A DNA stretch of 64,000 nt, from NCBI RefSeq assembly GCF_013836145.1, contig NZ_CP057483.1, forward strand, positions 1,054,001 to 1,118,000, written 5' to 3'. The position numbers were made by a program, and so were the translations under genes. Below the pieces are notes generated by a model. The model saw only the letters and a program-made list of their open reading frames with translations. It was not told where the DNA came from and did not search any database. This stretch comes from Citrobacter sp. RHB25-C09. Lineage in GTDB: Bacteria > Pseudomonadota > Gammaproteobacteria > Enterobacterales > Enterobacteriaceae. Below are positions 51,422 through 60,223 of this stretch, piece after piece (position 1 is the stretch's first letter; the number at the start of each line of letters is the position of its first letter).

Positions 51422-54343
51422 ATGCACTCCTGGAAAAAGAAACTTGTAGTCTCACAATTAGCATTGGCTTGCACTCTGGCTATCACCTCTCAGGCGAATG
51501 CTTCAACTGATATTTCTGGTACCACTTACACCACATTTGCCCATTATAACGATGCCACTTACGCTGATGGCGTGTATTTCGATGGGTATGTTGGCTGGAA
51601 TAACTATGCCACCGATAGCGTTTACAACGGTGATATTTATCCGGTCATTAAAAACGCAACCGTTAATGGTGTGATTTCAACCTGGTATCTGGATGATGGG
51701 CTTACCACAAACACCAATAACAACAGCCTGACCATTAAAAACAGCACCATTCACGGCATGATCACCTCCGAGTGCATGACTACCGACTGCGTGGGCCGTG
51801 ATGCGACTGGCTATGTTTATGATCGTCTGACCCTGACCGTTGATAACTCAACCATTGACGATAACTACGAACATTATACCTATAATGGTACGTACACCGA
51901 CGGTACTGCTGATACGCACGTGGTTAATGTGTTCGGCCTGGGTACTGCAATCACTCTGGATCAGGAAGTTGATCTGGCCATCAGCAACAACTCACACGTT
52001 GCAGGTATTACCCTGACTCAGGGCTACGAGTGGAGTGATGTTGACAACAACACGGTCAGCACCGGCGTTAACAGCAGCGAAGTGTTTAACAACACTATCA
52101 CCGTGAAAGACTCAACGGTGACCTCTGGCTCACTGTCTGACGAAGGTACTTCAGGCTGGTTCGGTAACAACAACAACGCCAGCGATTACAACGGTGCTAA
52201 CACGGCTGACGATGTGGCTCTGGCAGTGGTGGCGAATCCGAATGCTGATAACGCTATGCAGACCACAGCAACCTTCAATAACTCAACCCTGATGGGCGAT
52301 GTGGTTTTCTCCAGTAACTTCGACGAAAACTTCTTCCCGAACGGTGCAGACAGCTATCGCGATACCGATGCCACCGTTGATACTAACGGCTGGGATGGTA
52401 CCGATCGTCTGGATCTGACCTTAAATAACGGTAGCAAGTGGGTCGGCGCAGCAATGTCTGTACACCAGGTGGATACCGATGGTGACGGCGATTACGACAG
52501 CGTTGCTAGTGGCACAGAAGCAACGGCTACGCTGATCGATATCGCAGCAAACAGCCTGTGGCCATGGTCGACTTATGGCGTAGATAATAGCGACACTGCT
52601 TATGGTGAAGATGGCCACGTTATTGGCAACGAAGTCTACCAAAGCGGCCTGTTCAATGTAACGCTGAACGGCGGTTCACAGTGGGATACCACCAAAGCCT
52701 CCCTGATTGATACTCTGAATATCAACAGCGGTTCTGTCGTGAACGTTGCAGATTCTACTCTGGTTTCTGACACCATTGCCCTGACCGGTGGTTCAGCCCT
52801 GAACATCAATGAAGATGGTCATGTCGCTACTGATTCACTGTCCATCAACAACAGTACCGTGACTATTGCTGATGATGCTTCCGCAGGTTGGGGGGCGGGT
52901 GATGCTGCACTGTATGCAAACACCATCAACGTAACCAACAACGGTGTGCTGGACGTGGGCAACAGCACGGCGTACGCGCTGCAGGCAGATACCCTCAACC
53001 TGACCAGCTATACCGACGCTAATAGCCATGTGAATGCGGGTGTGTTCGACATTCACAGCAACAGCTTCGTTCTGGATGCCGATCTCACCAACGATCGTAC
53101 GAATGACACCACCAAGTCTAACTACGGTTATGGCGTAATCGCGATGAACTCCGATGGTCACCTGACCATTAACGGTAACGGTGATTCTTACAGCGCCGAT
53201 CTGGCTGAAGTTGATAACGCTGGTGACCGCGTCGCTGCCGCAACCGGTAACTACAAGGTTCGTATCGACAACGCGACGGGCGAAGGTTCAATCGCTGATT
53301 ACAAAGGCAAAGAGCTGATCTACGTTAACGACAAGAACAGCACCGCGACTTTCTCCGCAGCGAACAAAGCTGACCTGGGTGCATACACTTATCAGGCTCA
53401 GCAGCAAGGCAACACTGTTGTTATGCAGCAGATGGAGCTGACCGACTATGCAAACATGGCGCTGAGCATTCCGTCCGCTAACTCCAATATCTGGAACCTG
53501 GAACAAGACACCGTTGGCACTCGTCTGACCAACTCCCGTCACGGTCTGGCGGATAACGGCGGCGCGTGGGTAAGCTACTTCGGCGGCAGCTTCAGTGGCG
53601 ATAACGGCACCATCAACTATGACCAGGACGTTAATGGCATCATGGTCGGTGTTGATACCAAAGTTGACGGTAACAACGCGAAGTGGATTGTCGGTGCGGC
53701 TGCAGGCTTTGCCAAAGGTGACATGAGCGACCGTACCGGTCAGGTGGATCAGGACAGCCAGTCTGCCTACATCTACTCCTCTGCTCGCTTTGACAACAAC
53801 ATCTTTGTTGATGGCAGCATGAGCTACTCCCACTTCAACAACGATTTGTCTGCCAACATGAGCAACGGCCAGTATGTTGACGGTAGCACCTCTGCGGACG
53901 CATGGGGCTTCGGTCTGAAACTGGGTTACGACTGGAAACTGGGTGATGCAGGTTATGTGACTCCGTACGGCAGCGTGTCCGGTCTGTTCCAGTCTGGTGA
54001 TGATTACCAGCTGAGCAATAATCTGAAAGTTGACGGTCAATCCTACGACAGCATGCGTTATGAACTGGGTGTTGATGCGGGCTATACCTTCACTTACAGC
54101 GAAGAACAGGCTCTGACCCCGTACTTCAAGCTGGCCTATGTCTATGACGATGCCAATAATGATTCTGACGTTAACGGCGACTCTATCGACAACGGCACAG
54201 AAGGTTCTGCAGTACGTGTTGGACTGGGTACTCAGTTCAGCTTTACCAAAAACTTCAGCGCATATACCGATGCAAACTACCTGGGTGGCGGTGACGTCGA
54301 TCAGGACTGGTCTGCAAACGTGGGCGTGAAATATACCTGGTAA
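51422..54343 (+). CDS. ehaB: EhaB/UpaC (YaiT)-type autotransporter adhesin
   Basis: A 973-residue type Va autotransporter. The first residues MHSWKKKLVVSQLALACTL and the C-terminal 300 residues match the E. coli EhaB/YaiT protein closely from memory. The passenger is Asn/Asp/Thr-rich with repeated NSTI/NGSKW-type turns and has diverged more. The signal peptide ends at ANA near residue 27. The barrel (GLADNGGAWVSYFGGSFSGDNG to NVGVKYTW) is about 270 residues and ends in Trp. GAGGAGGG precedes the ATG. The gene is intact here, while in E. coli K-12 it is an IS-interrupted pseudogene. EhaB in pathogenic E. coli binds extracellular matrix and promotes biofilm. Confidence 0.92.
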   Translation: MHSWKKKLVVSQLALACTLAITSQANASTDISGTTYTTFAHYNDATYADGVYFDGYVGWNNYATDSVYNGDIYPVIKNATVNGVISTWYLDDGLTTNTNNNSLTIKNSTIHGMITSECMTTDCVGRDATGYVYDRLTLTVDNSTIDDNYEHYTYNGTYTDGTADTHVVNVFGLGTAITLDQEVDLAISNNSHVAGITLTQGYEWSDVDNNTVSTGVNSSEVFNNTITVKDSTVTSGSLSDEGTSGWFGNNNNASDYNGANTADDVALAVVANPNADNAMQTTATFNNSTLMGDVVFSSNFDENFFPNGADSYRDTDATVDTNGWDGTDRLDLTLNNGSKWVGAAMSVHQVDTDGDGDYDSVASGTEATATLIDIAANSLWPWSTYGVDNSDTAYGEDGHVIGNEVYQSGLFNVTLNGGSQWDTTKASLIDTLNINSGSVVNVADSTLVSDTIALTGGSALNINEDGHVATDSLSINNSTVTIADDASAGWGAGDAALYANTINVTNNGVLDVGNSTAYALQADTLNLTSYTDANSHVNAGVFDIHSNSFVLDADLTNDRTNDTTKSNYGYGVIAMNSDGHLTINGNGDSYSADLAEVDNAGDRVAAATGNYKVRIDNATGEGSIADYKGKELIYVNDKNSTATFSAANKADLGAYTYQAQQQGNTVVMQQMELTDYANMALSIPSANSNIWNLEQDTVGTRLTNSRHGLADNGGAWVSYFGGSFSGDNGTINYDQDVNGIMVGVDTKVDGNNAKWIVGAAAGFAKGDMSDRTGQVDQDSQSAYIYSSARFDNNIFVDGSMSYSHFNNDLSANMSNGQYVDGSTSADAWGFGLKLGYDWKLGDAGYVTPYGSVSGLFQSGDDYQLSNNLKVDGQSYDSMRYELGVDAGYTFTYSEEQALTPYFKLAYVYDDANNDSDVNGDSIDNGTEGSAVRVGLGTQFSFTKNFSAYTDANYLGGGDVDQDWSANVGVKYTW

Positions 54344-54382
54344 TATTTTCCTTGTTACAGGGAAGATGATTTAGACTAGAAA

Positions 54383-54410
54383 AATGCCCGTCAAGGATTT
54401 GACGGGCATT
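54383..54410 (+). terminator. Terminator-like hairpin between ehaB and iprA
   Basis: A perfect 12-bp stem, AATGCCCGTCAA (54383-54394) with TTGACGGGCATT (54399-54410), loop GGAT. It lies 39 bases past the ehaB stop. The T-run is short, so read-through into iprA is possible. Confidence 0.75.
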
Positions 54411-54432
54411 AATGCAAAGGAAGGCGTAAAAG

Positions 54433-55056
54433 ATGTTATCTTTGACTAAACCGTTACAGGAGTTTGGTAAGCTTGATAAATGCTTATCCAAATACGGTAC
54501 CCGCTTCGAACTGCATGATGAGAAGCAAGTCCTTTATTCAAATGACACGGATCAGGATAAAACTTTCGTTATCCTGGAAGGGGTCATCTCTTTAAGACGC
54601 AATGAACAAATTCTCATTGGTATAGCTCAGGCACCGTTCATTATGGGGCTTGCTGATGGGGTGATGAAAAAAGATGTGCAATATGATCTGGTCACCGAAG
54701 GGACGTGTACAGGTTATTTCTTGCCAGCCATACAGACCGTCGAGATCATTGATGAATGTCATTTATGGCGAGAAGCGTTCTACTGGCTTACCTGGCAAAA
54801 TCGAATTCTTGAGCTGCGCGATCTGCAATTAATCGGCAACAACTCCTACGAACAAATAAGATCAACTTTGTTTTCAATGATAAAGTGGGATGAAGAACTT
54901 CGTTCCCGAATTGGTGTTATGAATTATATTCACCAGCGCACACGCATTTCCCGCTCAGTGGTTGCTGAAGTACTGGCTGCATTGCGTAAAGGCGGTTACA
55001 TCGAAATGAATAAAGGCAAACTGGTCAGTATCAACCGTTTGCCTTCCGATTACTGA
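54433..55056 (+). CDS. iprA: IprA (YaiV), CRP-fold helix-turn-helix regulator
   Basis: A 207-residue regulator with an N-terminal cyclic-nucleotide-binding-like beta-roll and a C-terminal winged helix (TRISRSVVAEVLAALRKGGYIEMNKGKLVSINRLPSDY). It matches E. coli YaiV, renamed IprA for inhibitor of hydrogen peroxide resistance. AAAGGAAGGCG stands before the ATG. It follows ehaB as in E. coli and abuts ampH tail to tail with no bases between the stop codons. Confidence 0.93.
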   Translation: MLSLTKPLQEFGKLDKCLSKYGTRFELHDEKQVLYSNDTDQDKTFVILEGVISLRRNEQILIGIAQAPFIMGLADGVMKKDVQYDLVTEGTCTGYFLPAIQTVEIIDECHLWREAFYWLTWQNRILELRDLQLIGNNSYEQIRSTLFSMIKWDEELRSRIGVMNYIHQRTRISRSVVAEVLAALRKGGYIEMNKGKLVSINRLPSDY

Positions 55057-56214
55057 TTAGGAGGCAGGAACGACTACCGGTTTGTTTTCGCTAAGTTCGA
55101 CAACAAGATCGTTAATCCCATTACTCATATTGGTAAATCGCGTCTGCGGCGATCGCGTTACGACAATAAAAGCCCCGACATTTTTTTGTGGGATCATTGC
55201 CATGTAGGTAATGAAACCGCCACCACCGCCGGTTTTTTGAATAATTCCCGGACGTCCATTTTTCGGCGCCATATAGACCCAGCCCAGACCAAGCGCATCC
55301 GCTTTGCCTGGCACATCCATTCCTGTGACCCGCGACAATTGCGTTCGCTGATAAATCAGCGTTTGCATCCGATCGGCCTGATTGCTGCGCTGATAGAAAT
55401 CAGACGAAAGATACTGTTGCATCCAGCGCATCATATCGCCTGGCGTCGAATAAACGCCTCCACTGCCTACTGCCGCCAGCGTGTTATTGCATGGACTGGC
55501 CCCTTTTTCTGCGACCATCAACCGCTTGCACTGGTCAGGGGAAGGAGTAAAGGTGGTGTCTTTCATCCCCAGTGGGCGAGTGATGTTCTCTTCAAACAGT
55601 TGGGTATAAGGCTTTCCGGAGGCGTTTGCCAGGGCGTCAGCCAGTAAATCAAAGGCCAGATTTGAATACGCGGCCTGAGTACCCGGTGCTGTTTTCAATG
55701 TCGCGGTGGAAAGGTAGTTCCAGCGTTGTTCACGTGTAGGCCAGACGAAAACGGGACGCTTTGCGGCGCCGCCGGGCTGTTCGCGAGGCAGAGCACTGGT
55801 GTGTGTCGCCAGGTTAACCAGCCGAATGGGCGTTCCCTGATATGTCGGCACCCGCGCACCGGGTGGGGCATATTTACTCAAAGGATCATTGAGCTGCACT
55901 TTGCCCTGGTCGAGCATTTTAACCAGCATTTCGCTGGTCATGAGCTTAGTGATTGATGCAATACGAATCACGGAGTCCAGTTGAGGACGAACGTTATTGC
56001 CTGGACGCGTTTCGCCAAAGCTACGGAAGACCCGCTGGTTCCCGTCTATGACGACTAATGCCATGCCCGTCGCGGCACTGCCATAGAAAATATGATCGGC
56101 ATAGCGCTCGACAATATCGGAAGCGAATACCGGATCGGCGATAGGCTGTACGGCCTGGACAGGTGTCAATGACGCCGTATAAAGCACGGCAGAAAAAAGC
56201 AGACTACGTTTCAA
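55057..56214 (-). CDS. ampH: AmpH, class C penicillin-binding protein/DD-peptidase
   Basis: A 385-residue periplasmic serine peptidase acting on peptidoglycan (DD-carboxypeptidase and endopeptidase in E. coli). It has a signal peptide ending VQA near residue 22. The class C motifs are present: SxxK in ASITKLMTSEM, YxN in AYSNLAFDLL and KTG in IQKTGGGGGF. The length equals E. coli AmpH. It diverges from the hydrolase gene at 56418 across a 203-bp region with repeated ACTACGC motifs. Confidence 0.96.
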   Translation of the reverse strand: MKRSLLFSAVLYTASLTPVQAVQPIADPVFASDIVERYADHIFYGSAATGMALVVIDGNQRVFRSFGETRPGNNVRPQLDSVIRIASITKLMTSEMLVKMLDQGKVQLNDPLSKYAPPGARVPTYQGTPIRLVNLATHTSALPREQPGGAAKRPVFVWPTREQRWNYLSTATLKTAPGTQAAYSNLAFDLLADALANASGKPYTQLFEENITRPLGMKDTTFTPSPDQCKRLMVAEKGASPCNNTLAAVGSGGVYSTPGDMMRWMQQYLSSDFYQRSNQADRMQTLIYQRTQLSRVTGMDVPGKADALGLGWVYMAPKNGRPGIIQKTGGGGGFITYMAMIPQKNVGAFIVVTRSPQTRFTNMSNGINDLVVELSENKPVVVPAS

Positions 56215-56242
56215 CGGTGGTGTCCATGAATGAGAATGAAAT

Positions 56243-56264
56243 ACTACGCGTAGTTATACTACGC
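56243..56264. promoter_or_regulatory. ACTACGC repeat/palindrome upstream of ampH
   Basis: A perfect 12-bp palindrome ACTACGCGTAGT (56243-56254) followed by another ACTACGC (56258-56264), 15 bases from the first. It lies 29 bases upstream of the ampH ATG. Operator role is inferred. Confidence 0.4.
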
Positions 56265-56417
56265 ATCGATACATTACAAAGCGCTAATTAAAGCAAGGAT
56301 AGTGATAAAAACGTAACGATGAGTAAATGCGATGATGTTTGCATCCAAAGAAAGTCCGCTTTTGTGAACCTGCGCGTGCAATAATCAGCAGTTGGTCTTC
56401 CCCTTCAGGAGTGAATA

Positions 56418-56951
56418 ATGGCTAAAAAACAGGTCGTGATTGTTGTAGATATGCAAAATGGCGTCTTCGCCACACCACGCATCAACCGGGAAACGTGTGT
56501 GCAACGCATCAATCAGCTTACCGGGGCAGCCGATATCACCCTCTTCATTCAACATGCTGAGGCGGGGGGACTGGAGGAGGGAAGTGAGGGGTTTGCTTTA
56601 CTTCCAGAACTCGACAGGCCGGCCAACGCGCGGTATGTCACTAAAACCGCATGCGATGCTTTCTACAACACGACGCTGGAACAACTCCTGGCCGAAGAGG
56701 GGATTCGTCAGTTTGTTATTTGCGGCTGCGCGACAGATTATTGCGTGGATACCACCATTAAGAACGGCGTCAGTCGGGGGTACAGCATTACGGTCGCGGA
56801 AAATGCGCACACCACCGCACACCGAACCGCCGCAAGTGCAGAAACGCTGATTGCGCACTATAACGATGTCTGGCGCGATCTTATCATGCCGGGCAACCCG
56901 GTCTTTGTGAAACCAGTCGAAACAATTCTTCAGGAATGGAAAGCGAACTAA
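56418..56951 (+). CDS. Isochorismatase-family cysteine hydrolase
   Basis: A 177-residue alpha/beta hydrolase. The expected catalytic triad is visible: Asp in VVDMQNGVF (near residue 11), Lys in YVTKTACDAF, and Cys in ICGCATDYCVDTT. Family members include nicotinamidases and ureidoacrylate hydrolases; the substrate here cannot be told. AGGAG precedes the ATG. It stands between ampH and sbmA, which are neighbours in E. coli, so it is an insertion or was lost in E. coli. Confidence 0.87.
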   Translation: MAKKQVVIVVDMQNGVFATPRINRETCVQRINQLTGAADITLFIQHAEAGGLEEGSEGFALLPELDRPANARYVTKTACDAFYNTTLEQLLAEEGIRQFVICGCATDYCVDTTIKNGVSRGYSITVAENAHTTAHRTAASAETLIAHYNDVWRDLIMPGNPVFVKPVETILQEWKAN

Positions 56952-57069
56952 GGATGGTCATTTTTGTCACAGTGGGCGGTTTCGTTTGCTGTGATGGTGC
57001 GACTTTCACCCGCACAGCAGTAAAAGCACAGCAGTTGTCATAACGATAAGAAGTTAGCAGGAGAGCATC

Positions 57070-58290
57070 ATGTTTAAGTCTTTTTTCCCAAAGCCGGGTC
57101 CCTTTTTTCTCTCGGCGTTTATTTGGGCATTGGTTGCCGTTATCTTCTGGCAAGCCGGAGGCGGTGCCTGGGTCGCTAAACTGACAGGCGCGTCGGCAGA
57201 GATTCCCATTAGCGCCGCGCGTTTTTGGTCGCTGAGTTATCTGATTTTCTACGCCTACTACGTCCTGTGCGTGGGGCTGTTTGCTCTGTTCTGGTTTGTC
57301 TACAGCCCACATCGTTGGCAGTACTGGTCTATCCTCGGGACATCGCTGATTATTTTTGTCACCTGGTTTCTGGTCGAGGTAGGCGTGGCCGTCAACGCCT
57401 GGTACGCGCCTTTCTACGACTTGATTCAGTCTGCACTTAGTTCGCCGCATAAAGTGACGATAAGCCAGTTTTACCAGGAAGTCTTTGTATTCCTTGGTAT
57501 CGCAGTAATCGCTGTTATCGTTAGCGTATTGAACTACTTTTTTGTGAGTCATTATGTGTTTCGCTGGCGTACAGCGATGAACGAATATTACATGGCTAAC
57601 TGGCAGCATCTTCGTCATGTGGAAGGGGCCGCGCAACGTGTGCAGGAAGACACTATGCAGTTTGCCTCTACGCTTGAAACAATGGGCGTGAGTTTTATCA
57701 GGGCGATCATGACATTAATCGCTTTTTTACCGATTCTAGTGAATCTCTCTGTTCATGTGCAGGAGTTGCCTATTATTGGTCATGTTCCCTACGGTCTGGT
57801 GATTGCGGCCATCATCTGGTCATTGATGGGGACAGGGCTGCTGGCGTTTGTCGGGATAAAATTGCCGGGGCTGGAGTTTAAAAATCAGCGGGTAGAAGCG
57901 GCTTACCGTAAAGAGTTGGTGTATGGCGAAGATGATCCTCATCGCGCGACACCCCCTACGATACGTGAGCTTTTTAACGCGGTTCGCCAGAACTACTTCC
58001 GCCTCTATTTTCACTATATGTATTTTAATATTGCGCGGGTTCTCTATCTGCAACTGGATAACGTTTTCGGTTTGTTCCTGCTGTTTCCATCGATTGTTGC
58101 CGGTACGATTACACTCGGTCTGATGACGCAAATTAACAACGTGTTTGATCAGGTACGCAATTCATTCCAGTATTTGATTAACTCGTGGACTACGCTGGTC
58201 ACTCTAATGTCCATTTATAAGCGACTGCGCAGCTTCGAACGCGAACTGGATGATAAAGATATTCAGACTGTCACCCATACGCTTAGTTAA
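57070..58290 (+). CDS. sbmA: SbmA, inner-membrane peptide antibiotic transporter
   Basis: A 406-residue SbmA/BacA-family protein resembling the membrane half of an ABC exporter but lacking an ATPase domain; it is driven by proton motive force. It imports microcins B17 and J25, bleomycin and proline-rich antimicrobial peptides. Opening MFKSFFPKPGPFFLSAFIWAL and full length match E. coli SbmA (406). AGGAGAG precedes the ATG. YaiW follows 14 bases later, so the two form an operon as in E. coli. Confidence 0.97.
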   Translation: MFKSFFPKPGPFFLSAFIWALVAVIFWQAGGGAWVAKLTGASAEIPISAARFWSLSYLIFYAYYVLCVGLFALFWFVYSPHRWQYWSILGTSLIIFVTWFLVEVGVAVNAWYAPFYDLIQSALSSPHKVTISQFYQEVFVFLGIAVIAVIVSVLNYFFVSHYVFRWRTAMNEYYMANWQHLRHVEGAAQRVQEDTMQFASTLETMGVSFIRAIMTLIAFLPILVNLSVHVQELPIIGHVPYGLVIAAIIWSLMGTGLLAFVGIKLPGLEFKNQRVEAAYRKELVYGEDDPHRATPPTIRELFNAVRQNYFRLYFHYMYFNIARVLYLQLDNVFGLFLLFPSIVAGTITLGLMTQINNVFDQVRNSFQYLINSWTTLVTLMSIYKRLRSFERELDDKDIQTVTHTLS

Positions 58291-58304
58291 CCAAAGGAAA
58301 CGTT

Positions 58305-59399
58305 ATGTCTGCAGGAGCTCGTCTTTATTCGTTGTCATTGCTGGGGAGTCTGGTACTGGTTGGATGTAGTACTCAGACATCGCAGCCACTGAAAAAAGGG
58401 GAGAAGCCTGTCGACGTCGCGAGCGTAGTGCGGCAAAAAATGCCCGCCAGTGTGAAGGACAGAGACGGTTGGGCGAAAGATATCGCCAAAACGTTTGAAA
58501 GCCAGAAACTGGCGCCGACGGTGGAGAACGTCTGTTCAGTGCTGGCAGTGGCGCAGCAGGAATCTAACTACACGGCGGATCCGGCGGTGCCAGGGTTGAG
58601 TAAAATCGCCTGGCAAGAGATTGACCGCCGCGCCGAAAGAATGCACATCCCTGCTATTTTGGTACACACTGCGCTTAAAATTAACTCACCGACCGGTAAG
58701 AGCTACAGCGAGCGGCTGGATACGGTCAAAACTGAAAAACAGCTAAGCGCCATCTTTGACGATTTTATCAATATGGTGCCGATGGGACAGACGCTGTTTG
58801 GCTCACTGAACCCGGTTCACACTGGCGGCCCGATGCAGGTGAGCATTGCTTTCGCTGAGCAGCACAGTAAAGGCTATCCGTGGAAAATGGACGGCACGGT
58901 GCGCCAGGAAGTGTTCAGCCGCCGGGGTGGCCTGTGGTTTGGGACCTATCATCTGCTTAACTATCCGGCCAATTACAGTGCACCGATCTTCCGCTATGCC
59001 GATTTTAATGCCGGATGGTACGCCAGCCGAAATGCTGCGTTTCAGAACGCGGTCAGCAAGGCAAGCGGCGTAAAACTGGCGCTTGACGGAGATCTGATCG
59101 TCTACGGCAGCAAAGAGGCGGGTAAAACGGAACAGGCAGTACGTAAGCTGGCGGACAAACTGGATCTCAGCGAAAGCGCCATTCGACGCCAATTAGAAAA
59201 AGGTGACAGCCTGGCCTTTGAAGAGACGGCGCTGTACGAGAAAGTGTATCAACTCGCTGAAACGAAGGCCGGTAAAAGGCTACCGCGTGAAATGCTGCCA
59301 GGCATACAACTGGAAAGCCCGAAAATCACCCGCAATCTGACCACCGCCTGGTTTGCAAAACGCGTGGACGATCGGCGGGCGAAATGTATGGGGATGTAG
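58305..59399 (+). CDS. yaiW: YaiW, outer-membrane lipoprotein partner of SbmA
   Basis: A 364-residue lipoprotein. The signal peptide ends in the lipobox LVGC, acylated Cys near residue 21. The DUF1615 region follows. It matches E. coli YaiW in length and order. In E. coli and Salmonella it is surface-exposed, and loss of it lowers uptake of the proline-rich peptide Bac7 together with SbmA. AAAGGAAAC precedes the ATG. It ends 18 bases before the convergent yaiY stop. Confidence 0.95.
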   Translation: MSAGARLYSLSLLGSLVLVGCSTQTSQPLKKGEKPVDVASVVRQKMPASVKDRDGWAKDIAKTFESQKLAPTVENVCSVLAVAQQESNYTADPAVPGLSKIAWQEIDRRAERMHIPAILVHTALKINSPTGKSYSERLDTVKTEKQLSAIFDDFINMVPMGQTLFGSLNPVHTGGPMQVSIAFAEQHSKGYPWKMDGTVRQEVFSRRGGLWFGTYHLLNYPANYSAPIFRYADFNAGWYASRNAAFQNAVSKASGVKLALDGDLIVYGSKEAGKTEQAVRKLADKLDLSESAIRRQLEKGDSLAFEETALYEKVYQLAETKAGKRLPREMLPGIQLESPKITRNLTTAWFAKRVDDRRAKCMGM

Positions 59400-59417
59400 T
59401 GGTCTGGCGGAAAAGGA

Positions 59418-59723
59418 TCAGTGACGATGACGCCAGCGCAGATAGAGTGCGATAACCCCGAAGACCAGGCAACCTGCCAGGAATGGCACCAGACCAAAAA
59501 TGGTACCGACACCCAGACCGATTTCCACCCGGGGGCGTCCGGTTTCCTGTACCTGCATCAAATGTTCATAGATACCCGGCGCATGAACTAGCAGGGTTAG
59601 TAATTGTGCGCCCACCCAAAAGCAGAACAGCACAAATACCGCATAGGCCACATTTCCGGAAGGAGAGGAGGTTTCTCGATGTTTCCCATTAAACAGGGAT
59701 TTTGAGAGTGTAAAATCAGCCAT
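59418..59723 (-). CDS. yaiY: YaiY, DUF2755 inner-membrane protein
   Basis: A 101-residue protein with two hydrophobic segments (about residues 28-50 and 72-96). It matches E. coli YaiY closely (GRPRVEIGLGVGTIFGL). I start at the ATG at 59723, where GGAGG lies seven bases before; a start five codons upstream is unsupported. It diverges from yaiZ. Function unknown. Confidence 0.9.
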   Translation of the reverse strand: MADFTLSKSLFNGKHRETSSPSGNVAYAVFVLFCFWVGAQLLTLLVHAPGIYEHLMQVQETGRPRVEIGLGVGTIFGLVPFLAGCLVFGVIALYLRWRHRH

Positions 59724-59863
59724 AAAAGACCTCCGCAAACTTTTCTACTTCTTCGACGCTATGCCGATGACTTAGGGTGAAGTCTGACAGGTCATAACGT
59801 TTGTCAATATCAGAATGTTGGTAATTTAGGCCTGGGAGGATTCCTGGATTACTGAATTTTGCA

Positions 59864-59873
59864 TGTGATCACA
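59864..59873. promoter_or_regulatory. TGTGATCACA palindrome between yaiY and yaiZ
   Basis: A perfect 10-bp palindrome in a 258-bp divergent promoter region. It has both CRP half-sites (TGTGA and TCACA) but no 6-bp spacer, so it is not a standard CRP site. It may bind another regulator. Confidence 0.25.
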
Positions 59874-59981
59874 AATATTTCACTTAAATTTAAATTCATT
59901 AACATTTAAGAAATTCCGCATTCGACACAGACGAGTTTCCAGAAATATGCGACGATGCGTTTTTTTCGTCCTGGAGCAACT

Positions 59982-60194
59982 ATGAACCTGCCTGTAAAAA
60001 TACGCCGTGACTGGCATTACTACGCCTTCGCTATTGGGCTGATTTTCATTCTGAATGGCGTGGTAGGGCTGTTAGGTTTTGAAGCCAAAGGTTGGCAAAC
60101 CTATGCCGTGGGATTAGTGACCTGGGTCGTTAGTTTCTGGTTAGCGGGATTGATCATTCGCCGTCGCGTAGATGAGGATGAAGAAACGGCGTAG
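59982..60194 (+). CDS. yaiZ: YaiZ, DUF2754 small inner-membrane protein
   Basis: A 70-residue protein with two membrane spans (about residues 11-29 and 39-57) and a charged tail (RRRVDEDEETA). It has the length of E. coli YaiZ. GGAG lies before the ATG at 59982; the frame is open to 59955. The 3' end runs into a terminator stem shared with ddlA. Function unknown. Confidence 0.9.
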   Translation: MNLPVKIRRDWHYYAFAIGLIFILNGVVGLLGFEAKGWQTYAVGLVTWVVSFWLAGLIIRRRVDEDEETA

Positions 60195-60216
60195 ACGGGG
60201 AGGTCTGCGCCGTTTC
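60185..60216. terminator. Bidirectional terminator between yaiZ and ddlA
   Basis: A 13-bp stem with one mismatch: AAACGGCGTAGAC (60185-60197) with GTCTGCGCCGTTT (60204-60216). It overlaps the yaiZ stop codon and ends seven bases before the ddlA stop. A-rich and T-rich flanks allow function in both directions. Confidence 0.8.
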
Positions 60217-60223
60217 GCAGTAT

